Below are positions 32,818 to 42,207 of a DNA stretch of 64,000 bases, piece by piece. Each line of letters opens with the position of its first letter. The first letter of the stretch is position 1. The DNA comes from Streptomyces clavifer (GTDB lineage Bacteria; Actinomycetota; Actinomycetes; Streptomycetales; Streptomycetaceae), in contig BMWJ01000003.1 of the NCBI GenBank assembly GCA_014651175.1, positions 62,001 to 126,000 on the forward strand. Direction: 5' to 3'. Under the pieces are notes generated by a model, which was given only the letters and a program-made list of their open reading frames with translations, did not search any database and was not told the origin of the DNA. The position numbers were made by a program, and so were the translations under genes.

Positions 32818-33387
32818 ATGGCCACACAGGTTCTGCGCCCCACGGGTCGGCGCCGCAAGGCGACCCGGCTCGACGAACACCTGCCGGTCGACCACCGGCT
32901 CAGTCGGGTCTACCGGGTGGGGGCCGGCCTGATGGGGTTGGTGCTCCTCGTCTTCGGCATCCTGGGACTGATCGACCGCATCGGCTTCTTCGACACCGGC
33001 GGCGACACGGTGGGCGGCCTCAACACCAACGGTGCGCTCAGCGTGCTGTCGATCTGTGTCGGGCTGATGCTCTTCGCCGGAATGATGGTCGGCGGGAATC
33101 TCGCCTCGACCCTGAACATGGTCCTGGGCATCGCCTTCATCCTCAGTGGGTTCGTGAATCTGGCGCTGCTGGACACGGGCCTCAACTTCCTCGCCTTCGA
33201 GATGCAGAACGTGTTGTTCAGCTTCGTGGTCGGGGTACTGCTGATGATGTTCGGCATGTACGGGAGGGTCAGCGGCGGTCTGTCCCACGACAATCCGTAC
33301 TGGCGGGCCCGCCACCCCGAGCAGGCTGCCCGTGAGGAACGCCGCAGGCGGCCCCCGATGCCCGAGATCACGCGGGAGAGGCCCTAA
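32818..33387 (+). CDS. DUF4383-family four-TM protein
   Basis: A 189-residue protein with four hydrophobic segments (GAGLMGLVLLVFGILGLID, ALSVLSICVGLMLFAGMM, TLNMVLGIAFILSGFVNLAL, VLFSFVVGVLLMMFGMYG), a charged N-terminus and a basic C-terminal tail. The pattern matches DUF4383, common and duplicated in Streptomyces. AAGGAGG precedes ATG 32818. It is followed 10 bases later by the FmdB gene, so the two are likely cotranscribed. Confidence 0.8.
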   Translation: MATQVLRPTGRRRKATRLDEHLPVDHRLSRVYRVGAGLMGLVLLVFGILGLIDRIGFFDTGGDTVGGLNTNGALSVLSICVGLMLFAGMMVGGNLASTLNMVLGIAFILSGFVNLALLDTGLNFLAFEMQNVLFSFVVGVLLMMFGMYGRVSGGLSHDNPYWRARHPEQAAREERRRRPPMPEITRERP

Positions 33388-33396
33388 TCTGGGGCC

Positions 33397-33615
33397 ATGC
33401 CTCGCTACGAGTACCGCTGCCGCCCCTGCGACGAGACGTTCGAAGTCAGCCGGCCCATGGCCGAGTCCTCCGCTCCGGCCTCCTGCCCCTCCGGACACGA
33501 GGACACCGTGAAACTGCTCTCCACCGTGGCCGTCGGCGGCTCCGCCGCGTCGTCCGCCCCCGCTCCGTCGGCCGGTGGCGGTGGTGGCTGCTGCGGCGGC
33601 GGTTGCTGCGGCTGA
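33397..33615 (+). CDS. FmdB-family zinc-ribbon protein
   Basis: A 72-residue FmdB-type protein. MPRYEYRCRPCDETFEVSRPM and ASCPSGHEDTVKLLSTVAVGG give the standard CxxC...CxxxH zinc ribbon. The C-terminus is a Cys/Gly-rich tail (GGGGGCCGGGCCG) often seen in family members. The role is regulatory or metal-related and unresolved. Confidence 0.88.
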   Translation: MPRYEYRCRPCDETFEVSRPMAESSAPASCPSGHEDTVKLLSTVAVGGSAASSAPAPSAGGGGGCCGGGCCG

Positions 33616-33781
33616 ACCGCGACCACACGCCCCACACGACCCGCACGCCCCGCACGCGCCGGCACCCCCGCGCCAGCACCGGGCCCGCACACCGCAGCCT
33701 CCTGCGCGCGCGTGCCCCTGAGCCCGTGAGCCCGTCCGTCACCACCGGCAGCACGCCGGCCGGGGTGCCTCCGGAGGCCGC

Positions 33782-34651
33782 TCAGCGACCCGCTCGCCGC
33801 TGCCGGTCGGCGGCGAGCAGGAAGCGGCGGAGGATCTCCTCGCCGGCTGCGACGCCCCGCTGTCGGAGCACCTCGGTGTTGGGGGCGCCCCAGCCGCTGT
33901 CGGCCAGCTCGCCGTGGCCCGGGCGCCAGCCGTGGTCGGCGGCGAGGAGCAGATCGGCGTCCAGGAGCGAGTCACCGGCGGCGAGTGTCGTCGTGGCGCC
34001 GCAGCGGCGTGCCACCTCCGTCATCGCCGCGCTCTTGGTGAGCGGTTCGGGTACGGCGTAGATCTTGCGGCCCTGCAGGGACACGGTCCAGCCGCGGGGA
34101 CCCGCCCAGGCGGCGAGCTCCTTCACCCAGCCCTCGGGCAGGGCCTGGCGGTCGACGACGAGATACACGAAGACGTCCTCGGCCACCCTTTCCTTGAGCA
34201 GCCAGGCGGGATCGGCCGTGGCGAGGAGGTGCGCCCTCACCTCGGCGAGCGAGGCGCACTCGTCGGCGATCCGGCCGGCCACCCGGGCCTGCCAGTCCTG
34301 GTCGGAGACGCCGTCGACCAGGAGGTGGCCGCCGTTGGCGCAGATGGCGTACCGGGGCGCGGGGCCGGGCAGGTGTATCCGCCCGTACTGCTCCCGGGTG
34401 CGCGTGGTGGTGGGCACGAAGACCGTGGTGCGGGCCAGCTCGGCGAGCAGTTCGGCGGCCTTCTCGGTCATGTAGGAGAGCGGCTTCTGACCGTAGACCT
34501 CCACGCAGAGCAGCCGCGGGGCCTCCTCGTCCGGCATGGTCAGCTGGAGCGCGGCGGCCGAGTAGATGAGGGTGCGGTCGAGGTCGCTGGCCACCAGCGT
34601 CACGGGGGCCCCGGACCTCACGGCATCCCCGGGCGTCATGGTCGTGGTCAC
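33782..34651 (-). CDS. HAD-family phosphatase of the Ter-associated metabolite module
   Basis: A 289-residue HAD hydrolase with motif I LVASDLDRTLIYSAAALQL (Asp nucleophile), motif II VFVPTTTRTREQYGRI, Lys in PLTKSAAMTEVARRCG and motif IV LAAGDSLLDADLLLAAD. It overlaps the PRTase gene's stop by 4 bases (GTGA). HADs of this type occur with PRTase/TRSP and CitE-like genes in Ter operons (Anantharaman and colleagues' nucleoside-like metabolite pathway), where removal of a phosphate is proposed. Its substrate is unknown. Confidence 0.85.
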   Translation of the reverse strand: MTTTMTPGDAVRSGAPVTLVASDLDRTLIYSAAALQLTMPDEEAPRLLCVEVYGQKPLSYMTEKAAELLAELARTTVFVPTTTRTREQYGRIHLPGPAPRYAICANGGHLLVDGVSDQDWQARVAGRIADECASLAEVRAHLLATADPAWLLKERVAEDVFVYLVVDRQALPEGWVKELAAWAGPRGWTVSLQGRKIYAVPEPLTKSAAMTEVARRCGATTTLAAGDSLLDADLLLAADHGWRPGHGELADSGWGAPNTEVLRQRGVAAGEEILRRFLLAADRQRRAGR

Positions 34652-37107
34652 TTCGCCGCCACCGCCGTACCGTCCGCGCCGGTCGCGCCCCGGGTGAACT
34701 TCGGGTGGATGAGTCCGACGCAGGTGTACGGGAGCTCGTCGACCTCCTCGACGGGGACGCCGCGCTGTTCGGCGAGCAGCCGTACGTGGTCGAGGTCCGC
34801 GCCCGCGCCGCGCTTGGCGAGGATCTTCCAGGGCACGCGGCGCAGCAGTACCCGGGTCGTCTCGCCGACTCCGGGCTTCACGAGGTTCACGTCGTGGATC
34901 CCGTACTCCTCGCTGATCCGCTCCACGGCGGCCCAGCCCTCCCAGGTGGGGGCGCGGTCCCCGGACAGCAGTTCCTTGGCTTCGGCGGCCACGGCGTCGG
35001 CGACCTCGTCGAAGCGGGCTGCGACGGTGTCCAGGAAGAAGCCGGAGACGTCGGAGTCCGCGAGCTCCCGGTAGAACTTCGCACCGTGGAAGTCGTGCGG
35101 GCCGACGAGGTCGGCGCGCAGGACCGTACGGGAGATCAGGCCGGACACCGTGGAGTTGAGGCAGGCGGACGGGATGAGGAAGTCCTCGCGCGTCCCGTAC
35201 GTCCTGACGCAGCCGCCCGGGTCGGCCAGCACGGCGATCTCCGGGTTGAAGCCGTCGAACTCCTCCAGGGCGACCGCGAGCTCGCGGGTGATGGCGCCCT
35301 TGCCGGTCCAGCCGTCGACGAAGACGACGTCCGCCGGGTCGTGGTGGGCGGCGAGCCAGCGCAGGGCGTTGGCGTCGATGCCGCGGCCCCGGACGATGGA
35401 GACGGCGTAGTGCGGCAGGTCGAGTCCGTGCCGGTGCTGTGCCCAGCGGCGCATGAGGACACCGACGGGGGTGCCGGCCCGTGCGAGGGAGACGAGGACG
35501 GGGCGGGGGCCGCGTTCCGCGAGGACCGTCTCGGTGACGGTGCCCACGGCACGGGCGATACGGGCCGCGGAGGTGGCCAGGGCCGCTTTGAAGAGCTCCT
35601 GGTACCGCGGGCTGGGCTGGTACTCGACGGGCAGCGATTCGGCGTAGTGCGCGCCACCGCTCTGTATCGCCTCCTCGCGCTCCTCGGTGGGGGCCTCCAG
35701 TGCCGTGTCCGAGAGGTCCTGGAGCAGCCAGCCGACGTCGTCCGCCGCGTAGGAGGAGAAGGCGGGGCCCCGGAGGGGTTCGGGCAGCATGGCGGCTTCC
35801 TGCCTGTGAGAGGTCGACGAGGGGACGTACGAGGGGACGACCGCGAGCAGGACCTGTCCGGTGTGCGCCGCGAGCCGGGCCAGCAGCCCGTCGGGGGCGT
35901 GCAGTGCGGGGGTGTCGGCGGTCGAGTCGACGACGGCGACGACCGCGTCGAAGCCGGCTCCCGCGACGTTGTAGGCGTACCGGTCACCGGGCCCGTCGGC
36001 GGGGTCGTCGTGGGCCGGGAAGACCAGGCGGCTGCGTATGGCGTAGCCGGGGTCGTCGACGGCGAGCACGGGCGAGCGGGTGGTCGTGGAGTACCGCACG
36101 TCGGCATTGGTGGCGTCCTCCAGGGCCGTTCCGAGCCTCAGCGGCGCGTACATCAGCTCCTCGAAGCCGAGGACGAGCACCTTGCGGGCGTCGCCCAGCG
36201 CTTCGGCGACCCGGGCGGCCAGACCCGGCAGGGCGGCTTCCAGCGCCGCGCGGTGGACGGGGGTGAAGCCGTGCCGTCCGCCGTCGGGGACACCGGCCGG
36301 CCAGTCCAGCTCGACCCGTACGGGCGCCGGGCGGGCACCGCGCCGGGCGGACGCCCCGGACGAGAGCGAGGACGGAGACGGGGGCGGGGCATCCTTCTCG
36401 TGGGCCGCGACGAGACTCCGGCCCTTCTCCAGGACCCCGTCCGGCAGCAGTACGGTGCCGGAGGCGCGGGCCACCAGGTCCACACGGGCGCCGATCTCCT
36501 CGGCGAACTCCGCCAGCCGCCCCCGGTCGGCCCCGGAGCGCATGTCCACGAGGGCCACGATCACGTACCGGTCGCGGGGGTAGCGCTCGTGGAGGGCGCG
36601 GATGGTGTTGAGGACGGTGTTGCCGGTGGAGAACTCGTCGTCGACCAGCACCAGCGGGGCCCCCTGTCCCGCACTGCTCAGCAGGTCCGGGTCCTCGGGC
36701 AGCAGCAGGTGGGACGTGGCGTGCGAGTGCGCTTCCTCGAAACCGCCCGCCTGGGCGACACCGGCGACGGGCCGGCGGGTCGAGTGGAGGTACGGGGCCA
36801 CCCCGAGGCCGTCGGCGACGGCGTGGCCGAGGCCGGTCGCCGTCTCGGCGTACCCGAGGACGACCGCGCGGCCGGCCTCGGTCTCGCCCAGCAGGTCCCG
36901 CACGCGCTCACCGAGCTCGAAGCCCGCCCCGTACACGACGGACGGCCGCTGGGGCACGTGCTTGCCGAGCACGTTCGACACGAGCAGATGGGCCCGCTTC
37001 GGGTTGCGGCGCAGGGCGAGGCCCAGCAGCTCCCGGAGTTCCCCGTCGCCGACGAGCTCGACTCCGAGCCGCTCCGCGACCCAGTTACCCGACCACTCCA
37101 CGTCCAC
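34648..37107 (-). CDS. PRTase-TRSP-StiP three-domain protein of the Ter-associated pathway
   Basis: An 819-residue multidomain protein. Residues ~1-240 are a phosphoribosyltransferase-like domain with the PRPP-binding motif PLVLVDDEFSTGNTVLN. Residues ~290-430 are the TRSP domain, with its eponymous TRSP in RYSTTTRSPVLAV and an RLVFPAHDD loop. Residues ~440-750 are a second PRTase-like/StiP domain with VVFVDGWTGKGAITREL and a Cys in IPSACLNSTVSGLISRT. All three are known building blocks of Ter-associated nucleoside-like metabolite operons. GTG 37107 is chosen because GGGAAGAGG precedes it; ATG 37143 lacks a ribosome site. Confidence 0.85.
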   Translation of the reverse strand: MDVEWSGNWVAERLGVELVGDGELRELLGLALRRNPKRAHLLVSNVLGKHVPQRPSVVYGAGFELGERVRDLLGETEAGRAVVLGYAETATGLGHAVADGLGVAPYLHSTRRPVAGVAQAGGFEEAHSHATSHLLLPEDPDLLSSAGQGAPLVLVDDEFSTGNTVLNTIRALHERYPRDRYVIVALVDMRSGADRGRLAEFAEEIGARVDLVARASGTVLLPDGVLEKGRSLVAAHEKDAPPPSPSSLSSGASARRGARPAPVRVELDWPAGVPDGGRHGFTPVHRAALEAALPGLAARVAEALGDARKVLVLGFEELMYAPLRLGTALEDATNADVRYSTTTRSPVLAVDDPGYAIRSRLVFPAHDDPADGPGDRYAYNVAGAGFDAVVAVVDSTADTPALHAPDGLLARLAAHTGQVLLAVVPSYVPSSTSHRQEAAMLPEPLRGPAFSSYAADDVGWLLQDLSDTALEAPTEEREEAIQSGGAHYAESLPVEYQPSPRYQELFKAALATSAARIARAVGTVTETVLAERGPRPVLVSLARAGTPVGVLMRRWAQHRHGLDLPHYAVSIVRGRGIDANALRWLAAHHDPADVVFVDGWTGKGAITRELAVALEEFDGFNPEIAVLADPGGCVRTYGTREDFLIPSACLNSTVSGLISRTVLRADLVGPHDFHGAKFYRELADSDVSGFFLDTVAARFDEVADAVAAEAKELLSGDRAPTWEGWAAVERISEEYGIHDVNLVKPGVGETTRVLLRRVPWKILAKRGAGADLDHVRLLAEQRGVPVEEVDELPYTCVGLIHPKFTRGATGADGTAVAAK

Positions 37108-37150
37108 TGCCTCTTCCCTCGATGCCGATACGCACGCGCCCATGGCCCGC

Positions 37151-38311
37151 TCAGTCCGACAGTCCCGCGGCCAGGAGCTCCACGAAACCGACGTTCTCCC
37201 GCGCCACCCCGAAGACCTCGGCCCTCTGCAGGGTCCGCTCGGCCCAGGCGCGGTGCGGTTTCACTTCATTCATCTTGTTCGTATAGGCCGATCGCAGCAC
37301 GCCGCCGCCGCCACGCTCGGGGCGGAGGATGTCCTGGGCGTCGCTGTACTCCTCGTGGCTGACGACCGACAGCGCGTGCACGGGCTGCACGTGGGAGGGG
37401 TGGATGCACGTCTTGCCGAGCAGGCCGTTGGCCCGGTCGAGCTCGATCTCCCGCAGCAGTCCGTCCAGGTCGTGCTCGATGAGGGCGGTGCGCAGCTCCT
37501 CGGCCCGCCCCATGAAGGGGCTGCGGCGCAGCTGGGGCTTGAACATGCGTTCCTGGAGGCGGAAGTACTCCCACACGGGACCGGTGATGGTGAAACCGGT
37601 CCCGTCCGCGCGGCCCAGCACGTTGACCACGTCGCCGATGACGGCGCCGACGATCTGCACGTCGTACGCCGTCATGTCGGGGGCGCGGCGCAGACCGTAC
37701 GCCGAGCAGAAGTCCGTGACGCCGAGCCGCAGCGCGAGGACGCGCTCACGGTGTTTGTCGACGGTGCGGGCGACGCCCTGGAGGGTTTCCGTCCTGCTTT
37801 CCAGGTGCAGCAGTTCGGGGGATTCGAGGACGGGCATCGCGAACAGCCGGTGTCCGCCGGCCGCCTCGGCGGCGGTGAGGGCCTCCAGGAACAGCTCGCC
37901 CCGCTCCTCCGTGAATTTCGGAAGTACAAATCCAGACAACAACCGGGCCGAGCTGCCGAGGCGCTCCACGAGGTCGGAGATCTGCTCCGGCTCACGGACC
38001 CTGATGAAGAGCAGGGGCACGTCGTCGGCGCGCGCCTCGAGTTCCTTGAACTGCCCGACCAGATTCGCCTCGGCGCCGACCACTTCCGCGTCGTCGATCG
38101 AATCCTCCAGGCAGAGGACCATGGAGACCACACCGCGCCCGGCCAGTTTGATCACGTCATCGGCCAGCCGGGGCCGGGTCGCGGGGCTGTAGAGAGTGGC
38201 TCCCAGGGCCACCGACAGCACGCGTGCGGAGGAGCTCGCGCTGAATTCGCACGGCTCCTTGTAGAACAGGCCCTCTCGGGCGACGGGCGAGATGTGCCCG
38301 AAATGACGCAT
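37151..38311 (-). CDS. CitE/HpcH-like aldolase/lyase of the Ter-associated module
   Basis: A 386-residue TIM-barrel protein of the CitE/HpcH superfamily: LALRLGVTDFCSAYGLRR, AMPVLESPELLHL, VSMVLCLEDSIDD with the metal-binding acidic residues, KTCIHPSHVQPVHAL. Such lyases cleave or form C-C bonds of acyl-CoA or small carbonyl substrates. In Ter loci a CitE-like protein is proposed to act on the nucleoside-like product. ATG 38311 follows GGGGGAA. It is followed by 43 bases and the PRTase-TRSP-StiP gene. Confidence 0.85.
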   Translation of the reverse strand: MRHFGHISPVAREGLFYKEPCEFSASSSARVLSVALGATLYSPATRPRLADDVIKLAGRGVVSMVLCLEDSIDDAEVVGAEANLVGQFKELEARADDVPLLFIRVREPEQISDLVERLGSSARLLSGFVLPKFTEERGELFLEALTAAEAAGGHRLFAMPVLESPELLHLESRTETLQGVARTVDKHRERVLALRLGVTDFCSAYGLRRAPDMTAYDVQIVGAVIGDVVNVLGRADGTGFTITGPVWEYFRLQERMFKPQLRRSPFMGRAEELRTALIEHDLDGLLREIELDRANGLLGKTCIHPSHVQPVHALSVVSHEEYSDAQDILRPERGGGGVLRSAYTNKMNEVKPHRAWAERTLQRAEVFGVARENVGFVELLAAGLSD

Positions 38312-38531
38312 GTGATTCCCCCGTACTGCCTGACAGGCCGGACATCGTATGGCCGGTAATAGTACGTTCGGACAGGTGTCGGCGGTTCCCCGCCCGTATG
38401 AACTTCGGGTAACCCGGACCTTTCTCACACGTCTGGCGGCGCGCCTCCGTGCCGCCCTCGAACGGCCCCTGGCCTACTGGTTCCGACCCCCGCGTTGTCC
38501 GGGCGGCCCCCCAGCAGGCAGGATGACCGGC

Positions 38532-39419
38532 ATGACGCACGCGATGCTGAAGGGCTCGAACGTCCCTCTCGATGCCACGGCTGTCCGGGCCGTGCTGCGC
38601 TGGACCCCGGGCACCGGTGTCCCCGACGTGGACGCCTCCGCCCTGTTGCTCGGCGCCTCCGGCCGGGTGCGTTCCGACGAGGACTTCGTCTTCTACAACC
38701 AGCCCCGGCATCCCTCGGGCTCGGTACGCCGGCTGCCCAAGCGCAGTGTCCCCGAAGGGCTCACGGACACGATCGAGGCGGACCTCACCGCGCTCGACCC
38801 CTCCGTGGACCAGGTGGTCATCGCCGCGTCCTGTGACGAAGCGGCCTTCGGAATGGTCCGGGACCTCCGCATATCGCTGTACGACGCCGCGTCCGCGGAC
38901 GGTGATCCGCTCGCGGTCTTCGACGTGAGGGCGGAGACCGGCGAGGAGACCGCCATCATCTGCGGCGAGCTGTACCGGCGCGGCGAGGGCTGGAAGTTCC
39001 GTGCGGTGGCACAGGGGTACCCGACGGGCCTGATCGGACTGGCCACGGCCTTCGGCATCTCGGTCGACGACACCGAGGCCGCCGACGACCCGGAGGCCGA
39101 GGCAGCACCCGCCGCACCCGCACCGGAGCCCTCCGCGCCGGACCCGCACGCGACGGTCCAGCACCAGCAGCCCGCGTACGGCTATCCGCAGCCCACCACA
39201 GCGCCCGGGCCCACCTACGGCTATCCCCAGCCCTCCACGGCCCCCGGGCCCGCGTACGGCTACCCGCAGCCCACCACGGCCCCCCAGCCGGCCTACGGCT
39301 ACCCCCAGCCCGCAGCCGCGCCCGCGTACGGCTATCCCCAGCCCGCGGCCGGGGCCGCGCCCGCGGCCGACCCGAACTTCGTACTCCCGCCGCAGGGCCC
39401 GCAGTTCCTCCGGTCCTGA
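38532..39419 (+). CDS. TerD-family protein with C-terminal YGYPQP repeats
   Basis: A 295-residue protein. Residues 1-180 form a TerD domain ([77 protein letters not shown]) with the acidic Ca2+-site pattern, though the usual second signature is degenerate. Residues ~185-295 are Pro/Ala/Tyr-rich with five YGYPQP units. A conserved ATG at 38532 gives the classical TerD start ([12 protein letters not shown]). It is divergent from the CitE-like gene, with 220 bases between starts. Confidence 0.85.
   Translation: MTHAMLKGSNVPLDATAVRAVLRWTPGTGVPDVDASALLLGASGRVRSDEDFVFYNQPRHPSGSVRRLPKRSVPEGLTDTIEADLTALDPSVDQVVIAASCDEAAFGMVRDLRISLYDAASADGDPLAVFDVRAETGEETAIICGELYRRGEGWKFRAVAQGYPTGLIGLATAFGISVDDTEAADDPEAEAAPAAPAPEPSAPDPHATVQHQQPAYGYPQPTTAPGPTYGYPQPSTAPGPAYGYPQPTTAPQPAYGYPQPAAAPAYGYPQPAAGAAPAADPNFVLPPQGPQFLRS
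39174..39350 (+). repeat. tandem YGYPQP-coding repeat
   Basis: About five imperfect copies of a roughly 36-base unit (TACGGCTATCCGCAGCCC-type) encode YGYPQP(T/S)TAPGP. The C-terminal copies shorten to [11 protein letters not shown]. Repeat-driven length variation is likely between strains. Confidence 0.8.
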
Positions 39420-39425
39420 GCCGTC

Positions 39426-39449
39426 CCCCCGGCGGCCCTTCACCGGGGG
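39426..39449. terminator. small bidirectional terminator hairpin
   Basis: CCCCCGG (39426-39432) and CCGGGGG (39443-39449) form a 7-bp stem between the convergent TerD and TerA-like genes. Confidence 0.6.
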
Positions 39450-39452
39450 CAC

Positions 39453-40187
39453 TCAGGCCCGCGTCTTGTAGCCACGTCCCCACTGCATCCCGAAGCCGTA
39501 CATCCGGTCCAGCTCCGACTGGAAGCCGTACACGAACTTCACCTCGCGCCGCACGATCAGCTCGCCCTTGACGTTGTCCACGGTGAACACGGCGCAGGAG
39601 CGGGCCTGCGGGGCGCGTTCGTCCAGCTCGATCTCGATCCGCGGGCCGTTTCCCGGATAGAGCGTCACCTTCGCTTGCGTACGGTCGAAGGCCGGGGTCT
39701 GGTCGTAGATGTAGACGAAGAACAGCAGGCGCTTGATCTCGTCCCGCTTGTCGAGGTTCACATAGACCGTCTCGCCCGAGGGCGCCCCGAAGCGGTCGTC
39801 CCCGCTGAGCCTGATGTACGGCGCCGTGTTCAGGTCGCCGATGAGGTTGCCCAGCGGCTGCACCACGCCCTTCGTGCCGTCCGCGAGCTCGTACATGCAG
39901 CCCAGGTCCAGGTCGACGTTGACCATGCCCTGGGTGTGGGCCTGGACCACCTCGGGCTTGAAGAGCTTCAGGGGGCGCAGCAGCCGGCCGCTCTGCTGCG
40001 CCCTGCCCCCGATGTCCGACGTACGCATCCGCCACGACAGGTTGACGCGCAGGTTCCCCGACAGCGCCCCCTGCTTGTTCAGCGAGACCGTCGCGTTGCG
40101 CTTGGAGAGCACGATGGAGCTCGTCGCGGAGTTGCCCGATTCGAACTGTGCTGCCCGCCCTGGCCGCAGGCCGTCCCAGAAGGCCAT
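39453..40187 (-). CDS. TerA-like TerD-superfamily protein
   Basis: A 244-residue protein of the TerD/TerA superfamily: LSKRNATVSLNKQGALSGNL start, HTQGMVNVDLDLGCMYELAD, IKRLLFFVYIYDQTPAFDRT and RREVKFVYGFQSELDRMYGF. The conserved LDLGC...L-D patches match TerA, a partner of TerD in the membrane stress complex. ATG 40187 is used; the first GTG 40199 would add four residues. The C-terminus ends at RGYKTRA. Confidence 0.8.
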   Translation of the reverse strand: MAFWDGLRPGRAAQFESGNSATSSIVLSKRNATVSLNKQGALSGNLRVNLSWRMRTSDIGGRAQQSGRLLRPLKLFKPEVVQAHTQGMVNVDLDLGCMYELADGTKGVVQPLGNLIGDLNTAPYIRLSGDDRFGAPSGETVYVNLDKRDEIKRLLFFVYIYDQTPAFDRTQAKVTLYPGNGPRIEIELDERAPQARSCAVFTVDNVKGELIVRREVKFVYGFQSELDRMYGFGMQWGRGYKTRA

Positions 40188-40337
40188 CCCAACCCCCACA
40201 TGTAGTCGCTACCGCCCCGGCCCGCGCACCCGCCCCGCACGTCGCTGCGGGGCGGCCACCGGGTCGGGTCCGGGTGTTCCCGGAGAACCGCCGCAGTGGC
40301 CGCCCCGCAGAGAGAGCGTTCCTCAATACCTGCCGGG

Positions 40338-41486
40338 TCACACCCTGGAGGAGACCTCCGCCTTGGAACCGGAGCCGCCGTCGCCGCCGCCTGCTGCGGC
40401 GAGTGCCTTGTTGCGGCGTACCGAGGACCAGAAGGACCAGCCGATCAGTACGACTCCGACGAGGCCGGTGATGATCTCGTTGATCTCGAACCGGATGGTG
40501 ACGAGGAGGATGACGGACAGTGCGCCGATCGCGTAGTGCGCGCCGTGCTCCAGGTAGACGTAGTCGTCCAGGGTGCCCTGGCGGACCAGGTACACGGTGA
40601 GCGAACGGACGTACATGGCACCGATGCCGAGGCCGAGGGCCATCAGCACGATCTCGTTGGTGATGGCGAAGGCGCCGATGACGCCGTCGAACGAGAAGGA
40701 CGCGTCGAGGACCTCGAGGTAGAGGAACATGAAGAACGCGGCCTTGCCGGCGAGGACGACCCCGGAGACCGGCTTGCCGGCCTTCCTGGCCTCTTCCTCG
40801 GCCTCGTGCTCGCGCTCCTCCTCCTCTTCCAGCTTGTTCTCGAAGAAGCCGGAGAGACCGCCCACGACCAGGTACGTGATCAGACCGGCGATGCCCGAGA
40901 GCATGACGGTCTCCGCCTTGTTCGCGTGGCCCCCACCGTGCTGGTGGGCCTGGGTCGCGAACGTCATGGCGGTGATCAGCAGGATGATCAGCGCGACGCA
41001 GACCGACAGCATGTCGACCTTGCCGAGCTTGGCGAGCGGACGCTCGAGCCAGCCGAGCCACTTGATGTCCCGGTCCTCGAAGATGAAGTCGAGGAAGATC
41101 ATGAGCAGGAACATGCCACCGAAGGCGGCGATGGACGGATGGGCGTCCGTCACCAGTTCCTTGTACCGGTCAGGGTCGTTGAACGAGAGATCGATGGCCT
41201 CGATCGGCCCGAGCTGGGCGCTGATGGCCACGATCACCACGGGGAAGACCAGCCGCATACCGAAGACCGCGATGAGCACGCCGATGGTAAGGAAGATCTT
41301 CTGCCAGAAGGCACTCATCTTCTTCAGGATGCCGGCGTTGATCACCGCGTTGTCGAAGGACAGCGAGATCTCCAGGATCGACAGGATCGCGACGATGCCG
41401 AATGCCTGCCACCCCCCGTAGAACACCGCTGCGACCAGGCCGAGCGCGGTGACCGCGAACGACCAGCCGAAGGTTTTCAGAACCAC
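40338..41486 (-). CDS. TerC/DUF475-family integral membrane protein
   Basis: A 382-residue, nine-helix membrane protein: WSFAVTALGLVAAVFYGG, VAILSILEISLSFDNAVINAG (conserved acidic FDN motif), LFLLMIFLDFIFEDRDI region, FFMFLYLEVLDASFSFDGV with a second E-D/FDGV motif, and VEYLEHGAHYAIG near the end. The two acidic FDN/FDG motifs identify the DUF475/TerC group, membrane partners of TerD in metal/stress response. It is flanked by TerD-family genes. C-terminal tail GGGDGGSGSKAEVSSRV is cytoplasmic. Confidence 0.88.
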   Translation of the reverse strand: MVLKTFGWSFAVTALGLVAAVFYGGWQAFGIVAILSILEISLSFDNAVINAGILKKMSAFWQKIFLTIGVLIAVFGMRLVFPVVIVAISAQLGPIEAIDLSFNDPDRYKELVTDAHPSIAAFGGMFLLMIFLDFIFEDRDIKWLGWLERPLAKLGKVDMLSVCVALIILLITAMTFATQAHQHGGGHANKAETVMLSGIAGLITYLVVGGLSGFFENKLEEEEEREHEAEEEARKAGKPVSGVVLAGKAAFFMFLYLEVLDASFSFDGVIGAFAITNEIVLMALGLGIGAMYVRSLTVYLVRQGTLDDYVYLEHGAHYAIGALSVILLVTIRFEINEIITGLVGVVLIGWSFWSSVRRNKALAAAGGGDGGSGSKAEVSSRV

Positions 41487-41556
41487 TGGCTACCCCATCA
41501 TGTGTGTAACGGGTCTCCCCCGATGCGTACGGGGCTCCCCCGCGCCGCGCGCGGTT

Positions 41557-42132
41557 TTACGAAACGTTGACCCCGAAGTCTAGAGCGATGCCCCGCAGCC
41601 CCGACGCGTACCCCTGTCCGACTGCACGGAATTTCCACTCCCCGCCGTAGCGGTACAGCTCTCCGAAGATCATCGCGGTCTCCGTCGAAGCGTCCTCGGT
41701 GAGGTCGTAGCGAGCCAGTTCCTGGCCGTCGGCCTGGTTCACCACGCGAATGAAGGCATTGCTGACCTGCCCGAAAGTCTGCCCACGATTGTCCGCGTCA
41801 TGGATCGAGACCGGGAAAAGGATCTTGTCGCAGTGCGCAGGCACCTCGGTGAGGTTCACGATGACCGACTCGTCGTCGCCATCGCCCTCTCCCGTGAGGT
41901 TGTCGCCGGTGTGCTCGACGGAGCCTTCGGGGCTGGTGAGGTTGTTGTAGAACACGAACCATTCGTCACCGAGCACCCGGCCCGACTGGCACAGCAGTGC
42001 GCTGGCGTCGAGGTCGAAGTCGGCTCCCGTCGTGGATCGTGCGTCCCAGCCGAGCCCGACCAGCACCTGGGTGAGATTGGGTGCGGCCTTGGAGAGGGAG
42101 ACATTGCCTCCCTTGGCGAGCGTGACGCCCAT
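41557..42132 (-). CDS. terD: TerD-family calcium-binding stress protein
   Basis: A 191-residue canonical Ter[60 protein letters not shown] with the acidic Ca2+ loop, [21 protein letters not shown] and [16 protein letters not shown]. The GDN-x-TGEG-x-GDDE loop is the calcium site. GTG/ATG 42132 gives the standard start. It is 71 bases downstream of TerC's gene on the same strand order and about 75% identical in pattern to the paralogue at 42259. Confidence 0.93.
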   Translation of the reverse strand: MGVTLAKGGNVSLSKAAPNLTQVLVGLGWDARSTTGADFDLDASALLCQSGRVLGDEWFVFYNNLTSPEGSVEHTGDNLTGEGDGDDESVIVNLTEVPAHCDKILFPVSIHDADNRGQTFGQVSNAFIRVVNQADGQELARYDLTEDASTETAMIFGELYRYGGEWKFRAVGQGYASGLRGIALDFGVNVS

Positions 42133-42207
42133 GGTGTGTCCTCCCCGAGTCGATGGACGGTCGTTCGAGCGCACGGCGCCGTCGGGCGCCGCACGCTCTG
42201 GTGAGCG

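Noticed and set aside
31465..33690. 741-codon minus-strand frame
   Set aside because: Antisense to the coiled-coil, DUF4383 and FmdB genes, which have proper starts and family motifs.
34705..37362. 885-codon plus-strand frame
   Set aside because: Antisense to the PRTase-TRSP-StiP gene, whose motifs are unmistakable.
39174..39350. CRISPR-like tandem units
   Set aside because: They are contiguous protein-coding repeats without spacers.
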